27,889 bases of DNA from Azospirillum brasilense (GCA_003241645.1 QFOX01000024.1:1-27889); one strand, 5' to 3'. Counted from the stretch's first letter, positions 1 through 8,033 are shown. Numbers and translations: made by a program. The notes: generated from the sequence alone by a model not told the origin.

Positions 1-1
1 C

Positions 2-1060
2 AATCGTGCAATCGAACTGCTCGGCGGCGTGATGGGCAGCAAGAAACCCGTGCACCCGAACGACCATGTGAACATGGGCCAAAGCAGCAACGACAGCTTC
101 CCCACGGCCATGCACATCGCCGCGGCGGAACAGGTGAACCACGCGCTTATCCCGGCGCTTTCCCACCTGCACAAGGCGCTGGCGGCCAAGGTCGAAGCGT
201 TCAACGACATCGTCAAGATCGGCCGCACGCACCTGCAGGACGCCACGCCACTGACGCTGGGCCAGGAATTCAGCGGCTATGCCACGCAAGTGGAATACGC
301 CATCGAGCGCGTGAAGAACTGCCTGCCGCGCCTGTACATGCTGGCGCAGGGCGGCACCGCCGTGGGCACCGGCCTGAACAGCAAGAAAGGCTTCGACGTG
401 GCGTTTGCGGCGGAAGTAGCAAAAATCACCGGCCTGCCCTTCGTGACCGCGCCGAACAAGTTCGAAGCCCTCGCCGCGCATGACGCGCTGGTGGAGCTTT
501 CCGGCGCGCTGAACACCATTGCCTGCTCGCTGATGAAGATCGCCAACGATATTCGCCTGCTGGGCAGCGGCCCGCGCTGCGGCATTGGCGAGCTGAGCCT
601 GCCGGAGAACGAGCCGGGCAGCAGCATTATGCCGGGTAAAGTGAACCCGACGCAGAGCGAGGCGCTGACCATGGTGGCAGCCCAAGTGATGGGCAACCAT
701 GTGAGCGTGAGCGTGGCTGGCAGCAACGGCCATTTCGAGCTGAACGTGTTCAAGCCGGTGATGATCTATAACGTGCTGCAATCCATCAAGCTGCTGGCCG
801 ATGGCGCCGTCAGCTTCACCGATAATTGCGTGGTAGGTATTGAACCCAACCGCGAGCGTATTGCGCAGCTGATGAACGAATCGCTGATGCTGGTAACCGC
901 GCTGAACCCGCATATCGGCTATGACAACGCCGCGAAAGCCGCCAAGAAAGCGCACAAGGAAGGCACCACACTAAAAGCAGCCGCCATGGCGCTTGGCTTG
1001 CTGACCAGCGAACAGTTCGATGCGTGGGTGCGCCCGGAAGAGATGATCGCCCCGAAATAG
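2..1060 (+). CDS. fumC: Class II fumarate hydratase, 3' part (5' end outside window)
   Basis: This is a class II fumarase, which interconverts fumarate and L-malate in the TCA cycle in the cytosol. The frame is open from base 2, and residues NRAIELLGG before the first in-frame GTG/ATG match the family, so the gene starts upstream of the window and no internal start should be used. About 352 residues are visible of a usual 460 or so. Visible family motifs are HPNDHVN, SSNDSFPTA, the GRTHLQDATP segment with the substrate-site His, and the GSSIMPGKVNP signature loop (from about base 617) with the mobile catalytic Ser. The neighbouring aspartase has a similar fold, but the VHPNDHVN and GRTHLQDATP forms favour fumarase. 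The gene ends at TAG and converges on a minus-strand gene 18 bp away. Confidence 0.93.
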   Translation, partial: NRAIELLGGVMGSKKPVHPNDHVNMGQSSNDSFPTAMHIAAAEQVNHALIPALSHLHKALAAKVEAFNDIVKIGRTHLQDATPLTLGQEFSGYATQVEYAIERVKNCLPRLYMLAQGGTAVGTGLNSKKGFDVAFAAEVAKITGLPFVTAPNKFEALAAHDALVELSGALNTIACSLMKIANDIRLLGSGPRCGIGELSLPENEPGSSIMPGKVNPTQSEALTMVAAQVMGNHVSVSVAGSNGHFELNVFKPVMIYNVLQSIKLLADGAVSFTDNCVVGIEPNRERIAQLMNESLMLVTALNPHIGYDNAAKAAKKAHKEGTTLKAAAMALGLLTSEQFDAWVRPEEMIAPK

Positions 1061-1069
1061 GCAGCTGTG

Positions 1070-1091
1070 CCGCGGCGCTTAGTAGCCGCGG
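1070..1091. terminator. GC-rich hairpin at a convergent gene junction
   Basis: CCGCGGC at 1070-1076 pairs perfectly with GCCGCGG at 1085-1091 around an 8-nt loop. It lies just after fumC and overlaps the last codons of the convergent minus-strand gene. No T-run follows on either strand, so it is not a textbook intrinsic terminator. It could still act as a transcription barrier or 3'-end stabiliser for both mRNAs. Confidence 0.3.
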
Positions 1092-1750
1092 TATTTCACC
1101 TTGCCGGGCAGGATGATCTCAGTTTCGCCGACCAACCCCGCATTGGGGTCGCGCATGGGCGACATGCGCAGGGTGATCTGCTGGCGCGCGGTGGCCGACA
1201 GGCGTTTGTAGGTGGGGTCTTTGTCGTTGCGCACATCATCCGCGAAATAGAGCGCCGTGGTCAACGGGCGCATGTCGCGCGCCTTGATGCGCAGGTGGAT
1301 ATGCGGCGCTTCGTTGCGCGCGCCCGCCGGGAACACCGTGATGAACGAGAAGCTGCCGTTATTGTCGGTGTAGGTGCGCCCTGCCCCGTTGAAGACCGGG
1401 TTCGGGTTGGCCTGATCCTGACGGGTGGCAAGGCGCCAGTTGCCGAACGAATCGCGCTGCCAAAGCTCCACCACCGCACCCTGAATGGGCACGCACCGCG
1501 CGTCACGCACGCGGCCCTGGATCAGCACTTTCTGGCCGTCGCTGCTCAGCGCTTTGCCGCTGTAGCGCGTCAGGTCGTTCATGGCGGGAATGTTCCGCGC
1601 ACCGGGGTAATTATGCGCCGCGAAGGCCGGGGTCGGCGTGCAGCTCTGCACCGAGGTTTCCGTTTTGATGGGGGCTTGCGCCTGCACCGGAAGCACCGCG
1701 CCCACAAGCATGGCAACAGCGGCAGCGAAAGGGCGGATCAGGTTGCTCAT
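1079..1750 (-). CDS. Exported intradiol ring-cleavage dioxygenase-like protein, atypical iron site
   Basis: The 223-aa protein starts with a Sec-type signal peptide (basic start, hydrophobic core, cleavage near PVQAQA), so it acts outside the cytoplasm. The mature part has the beta-sandwich pattern of the protocatechuate 3,4-dioxygenase / catechol 1,2-dioxygenase superfamily: VRDARCVPIQGAVVELWQ, then GRTYTDNNGSFSF, then APHIHLRI, then LTTALYFADD. The two His of HIH match two of the four usual Fe(III) ligands. By eye, the Tyr expected after the ELWQ strand and the Tyr expected in the PGPYP-like loop are not present; the second region reads FPAGARN. Classical catecholate cleavage is therefore uncertain. 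The start ATG overlaps the upstream gene's stop as ATGA, which implies translational coupling. It could be a divergent exported dioxygenase or a non-catalytic fold member. Confidence 0.78.
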   Translation of the reverse strand: MSNLIRPFAAAVAMLVGAVLPVQAQAPIKTETSVQSCTPTPAFAAHNYPGARNIPAMNDLTRYSGKALSSDGQKVLIQGRVRDARCVPIQGAVVELWQRDSFGNWRLATRQDQANPNPVFNGAGRTYTDNNGSFSFITVFPAGARNEAPHIHLRIKARDMRPLTTALYFADDVRNDKDPTYKRLSATARQQITLRMSPMRDPNAGLVGETEIILPGKVKYRGY

Positions 1751-2835
1751 GCGGCGTGCTCCATGGGGGTGTCGGTCGTGGTGGGTTCGTCTTCGCCGCC
1801 AAGTTCTTCAACGGCTTCACGCAGGCTGTATTCGGCATTCGCCAGCGCTTCCACCGCGTAGGAAAGCGGCACGCTGGTGGTCGGCTCGGCCACCGGCACC
1901 ACGGAGGCGACCAGCGCGCCGGTCTGGCTGCGCAGCTTTTGCAGTTGTGCGGCCATCAGGTGCAGCTCGCCCGAGAGTTCGTGCAGGCTGGAGCCTTCCG
2001 GCGCGCGGGCCGATTCGATGGCCACGTTCAGCGCCATCACGGTCGCCTGCTCGGCCACGCGTTGCATGCCCTGCTCGATCTGCGCGGAGCTGACGCGGTT
2101 GGATTTTTCCGCCGGCGTGGGTGGGTGCATGGCGCGTTGCGCCAGTTGCGCGTTCGCCGCGCTGATGCGCTGGAGGCCGTGCTGCAGGCGTTGCAACGCG
2201 GCATGGCGCTGTTCGGCCAGATGCTCGTAGGCGTGGAACGCATCGTCATGTTCGGTCGTGGCGTCGTCGTCCTGCATGGCGAGCGCGTCGCTATCATCTG
2301 CCTCGGAGGTCGGCTCGTCCTTCGTTTCGGGATCGAACAGGTTCGCCACATTGTGGCCCAGCTGCTGCAGCAGCGCGCCCACGCTCTCGCTGGCCGAACG
2401 GGGGGCAAGCGCCCCATCCGCTTCCATGGGGGCACGCTTGGCCAGCGCGTCATACAGCACGGTGCAGCGCAGTTTTTCAATGTACTCGGCATGGCTTGCC
2501 GCGTCGATCGCGGCGTCGTGCTGGCGCAAATGCAGGTCCACCACGTCGAGCAGGTTGTTGATGCGATGCTGGAAGCGCGAAAACTCATCATCCGCCGAAT
2601 CGGGCAGGATGCGCGCCTGCCACTGGCCGCGCATGAAATTGCCCACGGCGTTGCTTGCCTGTTCGAGGCTGGTGCGCTGCTTGCCCACCGCCGCGATGGC
2701 CAGAAAACCCGCCGCGGTGCTGAGGCACACGCACACGAACACCAGCAGGAACGACACGTTGAGCGCGATCGATGCCAGCGCCGCCGCACCGCTGAGCACG
2801 GCAAGAACAGCTAGCGATTGTAACCATTGAAGCAT
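1747..2835 (-). CDS. Membrane-anchored protein with chemoreceptor-like signalling hairpin
   Basis: The 362-aa protein starts at the ATG at 2835, preceded by GAGGGG at good spacing; an in-frame upstream extension to 2904 lacks such support. Residues about 8-49 form one or two hydrophobic helices with almost no periplasmic loop. Residues 50-130 look like a HAMP-type or coiled helical linker. Residues 140-210 are acidic and probably disordered. Residues 259-300 (AEQATVMALNVAIESARAPE and following) closely resemble the tip of methyl-accepting chemotaxis proteins (IA.QTNLLALNAAIEAARAGE). The tail is acidic. There is no extracytoplasmic sensor domain, and only a short part of the receptor hairpin survives. 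It may signal to CheA/CheW-type partners or be a structural relic. It follows the 719-aa gene by 96 bp and is coupled to the downstream dioxygenase-like gene. Confidence 0.65.
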   Translation of the reverse strand: MLQWLQSLAVLAVLSGAAALASIALNVSFLLVFVCVCLSTAAGFLAIAAVGKQRTSLEQASNAVGNFMRGQWQARILPDSADDEFSRFQHRINNLLDVVDLHLRQHDAAIDAASHAEYIEKLRCTVLYDALAKRAPMEADGALAPRSASESVGALLQQLGHNVANLFDPETKDEPTSEADDSDALAMQDDDATTEHDDAFHAYEHLAEQRHAALQRLQHGLQRISAANAQLAQRAMHPPTPAEKSNRVSSAQIEQGMQRVAEQATVMALNVAIESARAPEGSSLHELSGELHLMAAQLQKLRSQTGALVASVVPVAEPTTSVPLSYAVEALANAEYSLREAVEELGGEDEPTTTDTPMEHAA

Positions 2836-2865
2836 GGCAAGGCACCCCTCGTGAACAGGGCTAGA

Positions 2866-2893
2866 ACAGTAGCCGAGCGCACAGAGATTGCAA
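2866..2893 (-). promoter_or_regulatory. Candidate sigma70-type promoter for the chemoreceptor-like gene
   Basis: Read on the minus strand, TTGCAA (2893-2888) and TACTGT (2871-2866) are separated by 16 bp and lie about 30-60 bp upstream of the ATG at 2835. The match is moderate. It would let the two-gene unit be transcribed independently of the 719-aa gene upstream. Confidence 0.35.
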
Positions 2894-2931
2894 CGCAGAA
2901 TCAAAGGGTGTGGGTAGCGTGGCGGGCGCGG

Positions 2932-5091
2932 CTAGTGCAGCGTGTGCTGGCCCTGCTGGAAACGCCCGGCCAGCGAGCGGCCGGTGACCGAATCGGCCCA
3001 GCGTTTTTCGTCTTTGTTCTCATCGGCAGCGGTGGCCTTTTCTGCCTGCACCACGGGTGCATGGGCCGCCGCCAGCCCCACATGCGACACGCTGGGGCCC
3101 TGCACCACGGGGGTGGGTGTGTGCGCCGCGCGTTTTTTCGCCGCTTCCACGAGCGGGTCGTCGCCTTCGCGCATTTTTACTTCGCGGCCCATATCCATGG
3201 CTTCCGCCTTGATGGTGCCAAGCGCGTTGCCAACGCCCTTCATGTCGAACTTCACGGTGCTATCGATGAGTTTGTAGATCGCTTTATCCATGTCGCCCAA
3301 ACCACCATCGGGCGAGCGCTCATCCACGCGCAGGGCGGTCTCTGCCTTGGCGATCATGTAGGGGGTGTAGGCGAACGAATTGTCCACGAAGGTGCGCACG
3401 AACTGCTCGCGACGCGCACTGCGGGCGCCCAGCGCCTGCGAAGCGCCGGCTGCGCCCTTGCTGAGGAAATTATCGATATGGCCATTCGGCATGAATCGGT
3501 CGGTGAGTTTGGTGGCACCCCCGCCCGCCTGATACGATGCCCAGCCGAACGGGTTGATCAGCGTGCTGAACAGGCCGCCCAGCTTGTTGGCGCTCATTTG
3601 CTGTTTGCAGGCTTCCCACGAATACACGCCGCCGCGCTTGCCGAACATGCTGCCATTGGCGGTGTGGTTGCTGTCGAAGTGAATGGTGCTGCCGACCGGC
3701 CCTTCGAATTTGCCATGCAGGTGCAGGCCGGGATCCTGCGGGTAACCCTTGGCCAGCGAATCGTACAGATGCTGGTGGCCACCATCGGTCGCGCCGGTGA
3801 GGTGCGAGGCACTGGTCGGCTCGATGGAGCCGAACGCATTGCGCATGGATTCCTGGTCCTGCAGCACGGGTGACGCACGCCATTTGCTTTGCGATACGCG
3901 CACCGCCCAGAACGGCACCACGGCCGGATTCATGTAGAGGTTGGCCTTGATGAAGCTTTTCGCCACGTAGCGCGCGCCGTAGCCCACATTGCTGATGGCG
4001 GAGCTGATGGGGTTCTCGGGCAGTTTCACATCCAGCGAGAAGTCTTTATCCTTCCAGCCTTTTAATTGGCGGCCCACGGCGTCGTAGGCCTCGCGGAACA
4101 TCAGCGTGTACCAGTTATAGCCCACGAAGCGCGCGTGGAAATCCACCGCGCCGGCGGCCTGGAAATCGCCAATGACCTGCCCTTCTTTATTGAAATAGAG
4201 CGAGCCGCCATTCATGCCGTTATCAAGGCCGAGCTTTGAATCCGGCCACATTTTGGAAAGCAGGCCGCGCTGCCAGCGCATCTGGTACACGTAGGGCAGC
4301 GCCACGGCCCAGTCTTCCCCGGCGTTCTTCGTGGCAATGCGCCAGGTGGTGCGCGCGGTGGCGTTTACCCATTTACCGAAATCGAAATGGCGTTTCTCGC
4401 CCGGTTTGGCGGGGTCGCCCGCGTCGTTCACCATCCAGCTTTTGGCGCTGTTGGGATCGACCATCTGGATCAGGTTACGCACCGTGGCATCGCCGAACGA
4501 GGCGGCCGAGAAACCTGCGGTAACGGCCACCATCTCAGCACCGAGGCTGCGGCCAACCGGCTGGCCGCTGTGAGAATGGTAATAGCTTTTCTGGCGGAAC
4601 GTGGTGGCGCTTTGCGCATAGCTTTTGGCAGCGCCCGCTTCCATGCCGCCGATCCAGCCAGCGCCCTTCTCGAGGCCGAAGCGGATGCCGCGCGTGAGCG
4701 TTTTATCGATGCCCAGCGCCACATCGTGCCAGATGCCGTTCTCACCAAATTTCGCGGTCGTGGGGTTGTAGTCGCCCAGTTGCAGCCGCGTAGCGCGGTC
4801 CACCATCGTCATGGCGGCGGCGCCGACGATACCGCGCGATACAAGGCGGATCGCCGCACGGCCACGGAACGTGTCGCTCCACAGCGGCAGCTGGCTTTCA
4901 CCGGCGCGGCCGAACAGGTAGTTCGAATAGGTGGTGCTGCTGTAGTTGCGGCTGGTGCCGTGCGCCGCATCCGGCAGGCTGGCGCCCACGGGGCTGCCCG
5001 CACGCAATGCGACCGACGGCGCGCGCGCAGGGGCGCTCATGTCCTGCTCGGGCACATCCGTCGTCGGCGCTACTGTTGGCACGTCTACCAT
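2932..5091 (-). CDS. Large protein of unknown family (719 aa)
   Basis: I do not recognise this protein. The ATG at 5091 was chosen over an adjacent TTG at 5094; the ribosome site is weak (AAGG well upstream), and ATG 5040 (residue 18) is an alternative start. Residues 1-60 are Pro/Ala/Thr-rich and probably disordered, with no signal peptide. Residues 79-102 (RAAIRLVSRGIVGAAAMTMV...) form a Gly/Ala-rich hydrophobic helix, followed by a YNP motif at 108-110. The middle is rich in aromatic residues and Gly, with amphipathic stretches such as ARYVAKSFIKANLYMNP and VVPFWAVRV. Residues from about 650 form a second disordered, charged tail. Codon use and base composition look like the neighbours, and the frame is intact over 2.1 kb, so it is a real gene. 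It is divergent from another large unknown gene, which suggests a shared function. Membrane-associated or structural roles are possible but not shown. Confidence 0.75.
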   Translation of the reverse strand: MVDVPTVAPTTDVPEQDMSAPARAPSVALRAGSPVGASLPDAAHGTSRNYSSTTYSNYLFGRAGESQLPLWSDTFRGRAAIRLVSRGIVGAAAMTMVDRATRLQLGDYNPTTAKFGENGIWHDVALGIDKTLTRGIRFGLEKGAGWIGGMEAGAAKSYAQSATTFRQKSYYHSHSGQPVGRSLGAEMVAVTAGFSAASFGDATVRNLIQMVDPNSAKSWMVNDAGDPAKPGEKRHFDFGKWVNATARTTWRIATKNAGEDWAVALPYVYQMRWQRGLLSKMWPDSKLGLDNGMNGGSLYFNKEGQVIGDFQAAGAVDFHARFVGYNWYTLMFREAYDAVGRQLKGWKDKDFSLDVKLPENPISSAISNVGYGARYVAKSFIKANLYMNPAVVPFWAVRVSQSKWRASPVLQDQESMRNAFGSIEPTSASHLTGATDGGHQHLYDSLAKGYPQDPGLHLHGKFEGPVGSTIHFDSNHTANGSMFGKRGGVYSWEACKQQMSANKLGGLFSTLINPFGWASYQAGGGATKLTDRFMPNGHIDNFLSKGAAGASQALGARSARREQFVRTFVDNSFAYTPYMIAKAETALRVDERSPDGGLGDMDKAIYKLIDSTVKFDMKGVGNALGTIKAEAMDMGREVKMREGDDPLVEAAKKRAAHTPTPVVQGPSVSHVGLAAAHAPVVQAEKATAADENKDEKRWADSVTGRSLAGRFQQGQHTLH

Positions 5092-5327
5092 CAATTCAAT
5101 CGGTCAACCTTATGGTTTTTCTCACCTTACAATCTATCACAGCGCCCCCACCCTTCATGTGAAGGTTTGATGACAATCGGGGCAAAAAACCGCCCCCGCA
5201 GCGCAGCATTAACACGCTGTTTCCACTGATTGTTTCAGTTGTGTGAAGATTGCGCGTTTTCAGCGGTTTTCGCTGCCGCCCCTCGCGTGAGTGCGCTACA
5301 CTGGCCCCATTGGAGAATTCGCGAATC
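5092..5327. promoter_or_regulatory. Divergent intergenic control region
   Basis: These 236 bp separate the start codons of two large divergent unknown genes and hold no convincing gene. Toward the plus-strand gene, GCTACACTGG at 5295-5304 resembles an alphaproteobacterial -10 region (TACACT at 5297-5302), but no good -35 lies 16-18 bp upstream. A TGGAG at 5311-5315 is the probable ribosome site, at long spacing. An inverted repeat lies at 5152-5165. The stretch is more AT-rich than the flanking genes, as expected for a promoter region. Confidence 0.5.
5152..5165. repeat. Short inverted repeat, possible operator
   Basis: CCTTCA-TG-TGAAGG forms a perfect 6+6 inverted repeat with a 2-nt centre, placed centrally between the two divergent genes. 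Its size and position fit a dimeric repressor or activator site. A 14-bp symmetric word can occur by chance, so this is only suggestive. Confidence 0.3.
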
Positions 5328-7976
5328 ATGCCTAGCCTAAAACAATCCTTCAGCACATCCGGCCTTGGCCAGGGCGGCCTTAAAACCGCCGAATGGATGG
5401 CGGAGAACGCCTATATCCCGCCCGGCATGCACCGCCTGCTGGCCGCGGGCGGGCTGGCCGTGGGGCTGTGGGGTGGCCGCTCGCTGATGGATGTGGTGAC
5501 CGCCCGCCACAGCAGCGATGGCTCCGAGATGACGCGCAAGGAAGTGCCGCAGCTGTTCCGCCCGCTGCACGGCGTGCTGCGCTACAACCCCTATTCGGAT
5601 GCCCCAAGCGACCGCTGGAAAGGCGTCGTCGATAAATTCGTGCCCGCCATTACCGGGGCCATGATGTCGTATTACGGCGGCAAGCATTTCTTCCATGGCA
5701 AAGGCTGGTCGCTGCTGGATAAGGCCGAGAAGCCCCTGCACCCGCTGACCGCAAGCGTGAAGTCCGGCACGGCGCCCATGTCCAGCCAGGCGCTGGAACA
5801 GCTGGGCTCCATGCACCAGGCCGATGCGATGCGCAAACTTGCCGCCGGCACGTATGGCGCGGGCGCGACCATCGGCACCGATAAACTGGGCGGCGTGTTC
5901 CCCGGCAACCACAATAACTGGGCGAACAGTTTCGCCATTGGTGCAGGCATCAAGCCGCGCTTCCCGGAGACGAACATTCCCGGCGTGCGCGCCGGCCTGC
6001 GTTGGATCAACCAGCGGGTGCTTGGCAACCATTCCAGCATGTCGGTGTCGCCCACGCGGGTGATGAACGCCGCGGCGAAATGGGTAGAGGGCAACCTGCA
6101 CACGCACCGCCCGCTGGAAGAATGGGCCACGCCCGAACGGCTGACGCAATGGGCGAAGGACGCCCTGCAGCATTTCCCGCATGCCACGGAACAGCAGATC
6201 GGCGACGTGGCCAAACATTTGCGCGGCGTGATCGACGACGCCCACGCCATGATGCCCAAGGCAGGCGAAGCGCTGTCGCCCGACACGCAGAAAGCCATCT
6301 ACCAGCGCATCACCGGCAATGGCAGCACGCCGGGCTTCAGCTATCAGGGGTTTGACCGCCTGCTGGATAATGTGGGCATCGACCTTGGCAAGGTGCAGCC
6401 CAGCCAGCATGGCTTCATGAGCACGGTGGCGCGCGGCCTGGGTGCCGCCAAGCACGAGGCAGGCCCGCGCAAGGCCTATGCGGAATACCTTGAAAAGGGC
6501 AACTTCAAGAACGCCAGCACATTCGACGCCAGCGCGCCGGAGCTTTCCGCCCGCCAGAAGCTTACCCTGTGGGGTGGCATTGCGGGGGCCACCACCGCCG
6601 TGGTGGGTGCGGGCAGCATGGCGGCACACGCCATTAATAAGCGTGCTGCGCGCATCGACGAGGACGGCACCGTCGTCACCAGTAACTACGACACGCCCGT
6701 GGCGCAGAACCGCGCGACGGCGAAAAAGGGCAACCTGCTCGACGGCTTCAACGGCACCCCGCTGAACATGATGGAATGGGCAAGCCGCATGGTCATCGTG
6801 CCGCCATCCATGCACCGGCTGATGAGCGCGGGCTACCTTTCGGCCGCACTTTATGGCGGTATGAAACTGGCCGACGCCATGACCGGCCGCAAGCTGCCGC
6901 TGCTGCGCTCGGGCGCCATGTTCAATTCCGAGGTCACGAAAGAAAGCCTCACCGGCCTGCTGCGCCCCTTACGCGCCGTGCATGGCATTCTGCACTACAC
7001 CCCCGGCAGCGACGGCATTGCCGACCGTTGGCGGCAAGCTGCGCATTACCTGATTCCCGTGGCGTTCGGTGCGGTGGGCACCTACACGGGTAGCGCCAGC
7101 TTCTTCAAGGATCGCCTGAAGAACATGGAAGCGCCCAAAACGATCGAGGATTTCACCGACAAGATCGCCATGGAGCAATCCAAGCCCTTCGCGGCGCTCA
7201 CGGCGGTCACGTCCATTTTCAATACCGGCTCGGGCATTCACCTCGTGCCGTTCTTCAACTACTCCAGCAACCTGCAAAGCCGCTACGTGCTTGGCTCCGG
7301 CCTGCAGGTGGCCACGCCGGGCCTTGGCAAATGGTGGTCGGGCAATGCGGGCCTCACCCCGTGGGGCATCAAAAAAACGCTGGGCTACATCTCGAACTAC
7401 CTCGCCCACAACCCCGAGCAGCGCCCGCGCGAGCTGCCTGCACTGGTGCATTCGGTGCTGGCCAAGCTCTATCCCGACATGCCCGAGGGCGAATTGCTGG
7501 TGAAAAAACGCAACTTCCTGCACGCCCTGCATGAAGTGCGCGACACGTATTTCGTGAACGGTGACGTGCCCAAAGACCTTCAGGCCGACATGAAGACCCA
7601 CATGAAGGCGCTGGTCACCGGCGAAGGGTTCGAGCATTTGCTGGTTGTCTCCGGCTTCGACCCGCTGAAGGCCGATCTCGCCAGCAACGGCGTGAGCGGC
7701 ACCATCGCGAACGCCATGGGCCAGAAGAAAGACGTAGCCCGCCTGACGGATGCCTACCACCAGCAGTTCGAACAGCGCATGGCGGCCGAGGGTGAAAGCC
7801 CCAGCGAGTTCCTGCGCAAGCTGGCCAACAGCCCCAGCACCCCTGCCCAGCCTTCCGCGAATGACAACGCCGCCCAGCACGCCCAACCGGGCACCAAGAT
7901 CAGCGCAGGCAGCGTGGCCCATGCCGAACGGCTGGAGCAGCACCCCCGCGAAGCCGCCGCTGGCCGCAACGCCTAA
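5328..7976 (+). CDS. Large protein of unknown family with an internal tandem duplication (882 aa)
   Basis: I do not recognise a family. The ATG at 5328 is preferred over an in-frame extension to 5250, because it is preceded by TGGAG and the extension would consume the promoter region. The protein consists of two diverged copies of one module, about residues 16-372 and 473-799. Paired landmarks are: EW-x7-PP-x-MHRL (22-37 and 483-498); GLWGGRSLMDVVTAR and ALYGGMKLADAMTGR; RPLHGVLRYNP and RPLRAVHGILHYTP, each followed by SD-x-DRW; and GFDRLLDNVGIDLGK and GFEHLLVVSGFDPLK. The copies are joined by a linker containing a Gly/Ala-rich hydrophobic helix (about 414-434). The C-terminal 80 residues are Pro/Ala/Gln-rich and probably disordered. 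There is no signal peptide. Several Gly-rich hydrophobic segments suggest membrane contact. It is divergent from the 719-aa gene and lies just upstream of rpsB. Confidence 0.8.
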   Translation: MPSLKQSFSTSGLGQGGLKTAEWMAENAYIPPGMHRLLAAGGLAVGLWGGRSLMDVVTARHSSDGSEMTRKEVPQLFRPLHGVLRYNPYSDAPSDRWKGVVDKFVPAITGAMMSYYGGKHFFHGKGWSLLDKAEKPLHPLTASVKSGTAPMSSQALEQLGSMHQADAMRKLAAGTYGAGATIGTDKLGGVFPGNHNNWANSFAIGAGIKPRFPETNIPGVRAGLRWINQRVLGNHSSMSVSPTRVMNAAAKWVEGNLHTHRPLEEWATPERLTQWAKDALQHFPHATEQQIGDVAKHLRGVIDDAHAMMPKAGEALSPDTQKAIYQRITGNGSTPGFSYQGFDRLLDNVGIDLGKVQPSQHGFMSTVARGLGAAKHEAGPRKAYAEYLEKGNFKNASTFDASAPELSARQKLTLWGGIAGATTAVVGAGSMAAHAINKRAARIDEDGTVVTSNYDTPVAQNRATAKKGNLLDGFNGTPLNMMEWASRMVIVPPSMHRLMSAGYLSAALYGGMKLADAMTGRKLPLLRSGAMFNSEVTKESLTGLLRPLRAVHGILHYTPGSDGIADRWRQAAHYLIPVAFGAVGTYTGSASFFKDRLKNMEAPKTIEDFTDKIAMEQSKPFAALTAVTSIFNTGSGIHLVPFFNYSSNLQSRYVLGSGLQVATPGLGKWWSGNAGLTPWGIKKTLGYISNYLAHNPEQRPRELPALVHSVLAKLYPDMPEGELLVKKRNFLHALHEVRDTYFVNGDVPKDLQADMKTHMKALVTGEGFEHLLVVSGFDPLKADLASNGVSGTIANAMGQKKDVARLTDAYHQQFEQRMAAEGESPSEFLRKLANSPSTPAQPSANDNAAQHAQPGTKISAGSVAHAERLEQHPREAAAGRNA

Positions 7977-7991
7977 AACGGCAAAAACCCC

Positions 7992-8020
7992 TTGCATTGC
8001 CTCGTTCGTTGGGTTAATTA
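7992..8020 (+). promoter_or_regulatory. Candidate promoter for rpsB-tsf
   Basis: TTGCAT at 7992-7997 and TTAATT at 8014-8019 are separated by 16 bp, with TAATTA one base further on (17 bp). They sit just after the upstream stop codon and about 140 bp before rpsB, which leaves room for the structured leader. The -10 match is modest. Confidence 0.35.
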
Positions 8021-8033
8021 GCCCCACCCTTGA

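Noticed and set aside
5096..5356. Possible small minus-strand gene of 86 codons in the divergent control region
   Set aside because: It overlaps the promoter and start of the 882-aa gene, has no good ribosome site and shows no recognisable feature.
5337..6815. Long minus-strand open frame (about 490 codons) opposite the 882-aa gene
   Set aside because: It is a GC-rich antisense shadow with an arginine/histidine/alanine-heavy composition and no family motif. The plus-strand frame shows an internal duplication at the protein level, which proves that is the coding frame.
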